Shown here piece by piece: positions 4,804-5,124 of a stretch of 5,124 bases of DNA. The notes beneath the pieces were generated by a model. The model worked only from the letters and a program-made list of their open reading frames with translations. It made no database searches and was not told the origin of the DNA. Made by a program: the position numbers and the translations under genes. The stretch comes from Bryobacterales bacterium (GTDB lineage Bacteria > Cyanobacteriota > Vampirovibrionia > Obscuribacterales > Obscuribacteraceae): positions 1 to 5,124 of the forward strand of contig CAJCHQ010000858.1 of assembly GCA_903970295.1 (NCBI GenBank). Reading direction: 5' to 3'. Within the stretch, counting starts at the first letter, position 1, and every line of letters starts with the position of its first letter.

Positions 4804-5088
4804 CTACTTATTTTGGTTATTTCGTTTGAACTCTTCCGGAAAATACTCGCTCAAAAGTGCCGCGTCTTCGCCGGCGACAAAAATGGCAGTGACGTCTTCC
4901 TGTGCCCACAAGCCCTCAAAGTTGGCGGCCATTTCTTTTGTGAACTGATCTGCGTGTTCTCGACTTGAGCCCAGCTGACGAAGATGCATGCCGCCCGGAG
5001 TCCGCAGAGCAAAAATCCATCCGGGCTTCAGCCACTCTGCGGCAGTTATCGGTATTTGCTTTTTACGAGCGCCTGATTCTTGATTCAT
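4804..5088 (-). CDS. Hypothetical protein, 94 aa
   Basis: I do not recognise a family. The ATG at 5088 is preceded by AGTAGG about 5 nt upstream, an acceptable ribosome binding site, and the gene ends with TAG at 4804. The sequence is well mixed and protein-like: a charged N-terminus (NQESGARKKQIPIT), the hydrophobic AAEWLKPGWIFALRTPGGM, a helical HADQFTKEMAANFEGLWAQE, a beta-like VTAIFVAGEDA, and an acidic helix LLSEYFPEEFKRN. There is no signal peptide or membrane segment, so it is probably a small cytoplasmic protein. The nearest neighbour to the left is non-coding and decayed; what lies upstream is outside the window. It appears intact, and base use looks healthier than in the neighbouring relics. 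Confidence 0.65.
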   Translation of the reverse strand: MNQESGARKKQIPITAAEWLKPGWIFALRTPGGMHLRQLGSSREHADQFTKEMAANFEGLWAQEDVTAIFVAGEDAALLSEYFPEEFKRNNQNK

Positions 5089-5124
5089 TGTGCCTACTTT
5101 TCGCCGTCAGTATCTGAGCATGCT

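Noticed and set aside
4486..4968. Plus-strand 160-aa open frame
   Set aside because: It overlaps the likely real minus-strand gene at 4804-5088, is rich in C, W and R, and lacks a ribosome binding site.

Overview
The window looks like an accessory, partly decayed region of a bacterial chromosome or prophage of mid GC content. The evidence is Shine-Dalgarno-preceded genes, a phage/prophage tail-fibre gene, a small XRE-type regulator and a high load of broken genes. I cannot name the organism. No tRNA, rRNA, CRISPR array, integrase or intact transposase is visible.

Layout. 1-896 (-) is the 5' two-thirds or more of a tail-fibre-like gene that leaves the window at base 1 and carries one frameshift near 381. 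Two perfect palindromes lie just upstream (916-945). 984-1676 is a structured block containing hairpins, a possible plus-strand gene relic and the 3' end of the XRE regulator gene (1565-1870, -). 1871-2141 has no gene. 2142-2639 (+) is an unrecognised gene relic with three internal stops. 2618-2794 (-) is a truncated second copy of the fibre N-terminus. 2901-3299 (-) encodes an unrecognised 132-aa protein. 3580-4259 is a second, diverged copy of the structured block, including the C-terminal part of a second XRE gene (4147-4259, -). The DNA-binding segment of that second gene now lies inverted on the + strand (4290-4341). 4342-4803 shows no convincing gene. 4804-5088 (-) encodes an unrecognised 94-aa protein.

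Together the window holds two diverged versions of one module, [fibre gene (-) / structured spacer / XRE gene (-)]. The left version keeps an intact regulator and a nearly intact fibre gene. The right version has an extra gene (2901-3299) between fibre and spacer, but its fibre and regulator are reduced to fragments. Synonymous divergence between the fibre N-termini and conservative changes between the XRE C-termini suggest both copies were functional for some time before the right one was rearranged. The most distinctive signals are the conserved hairpins, the internal inversion and the palindromes. I found no complete new system that I can name.
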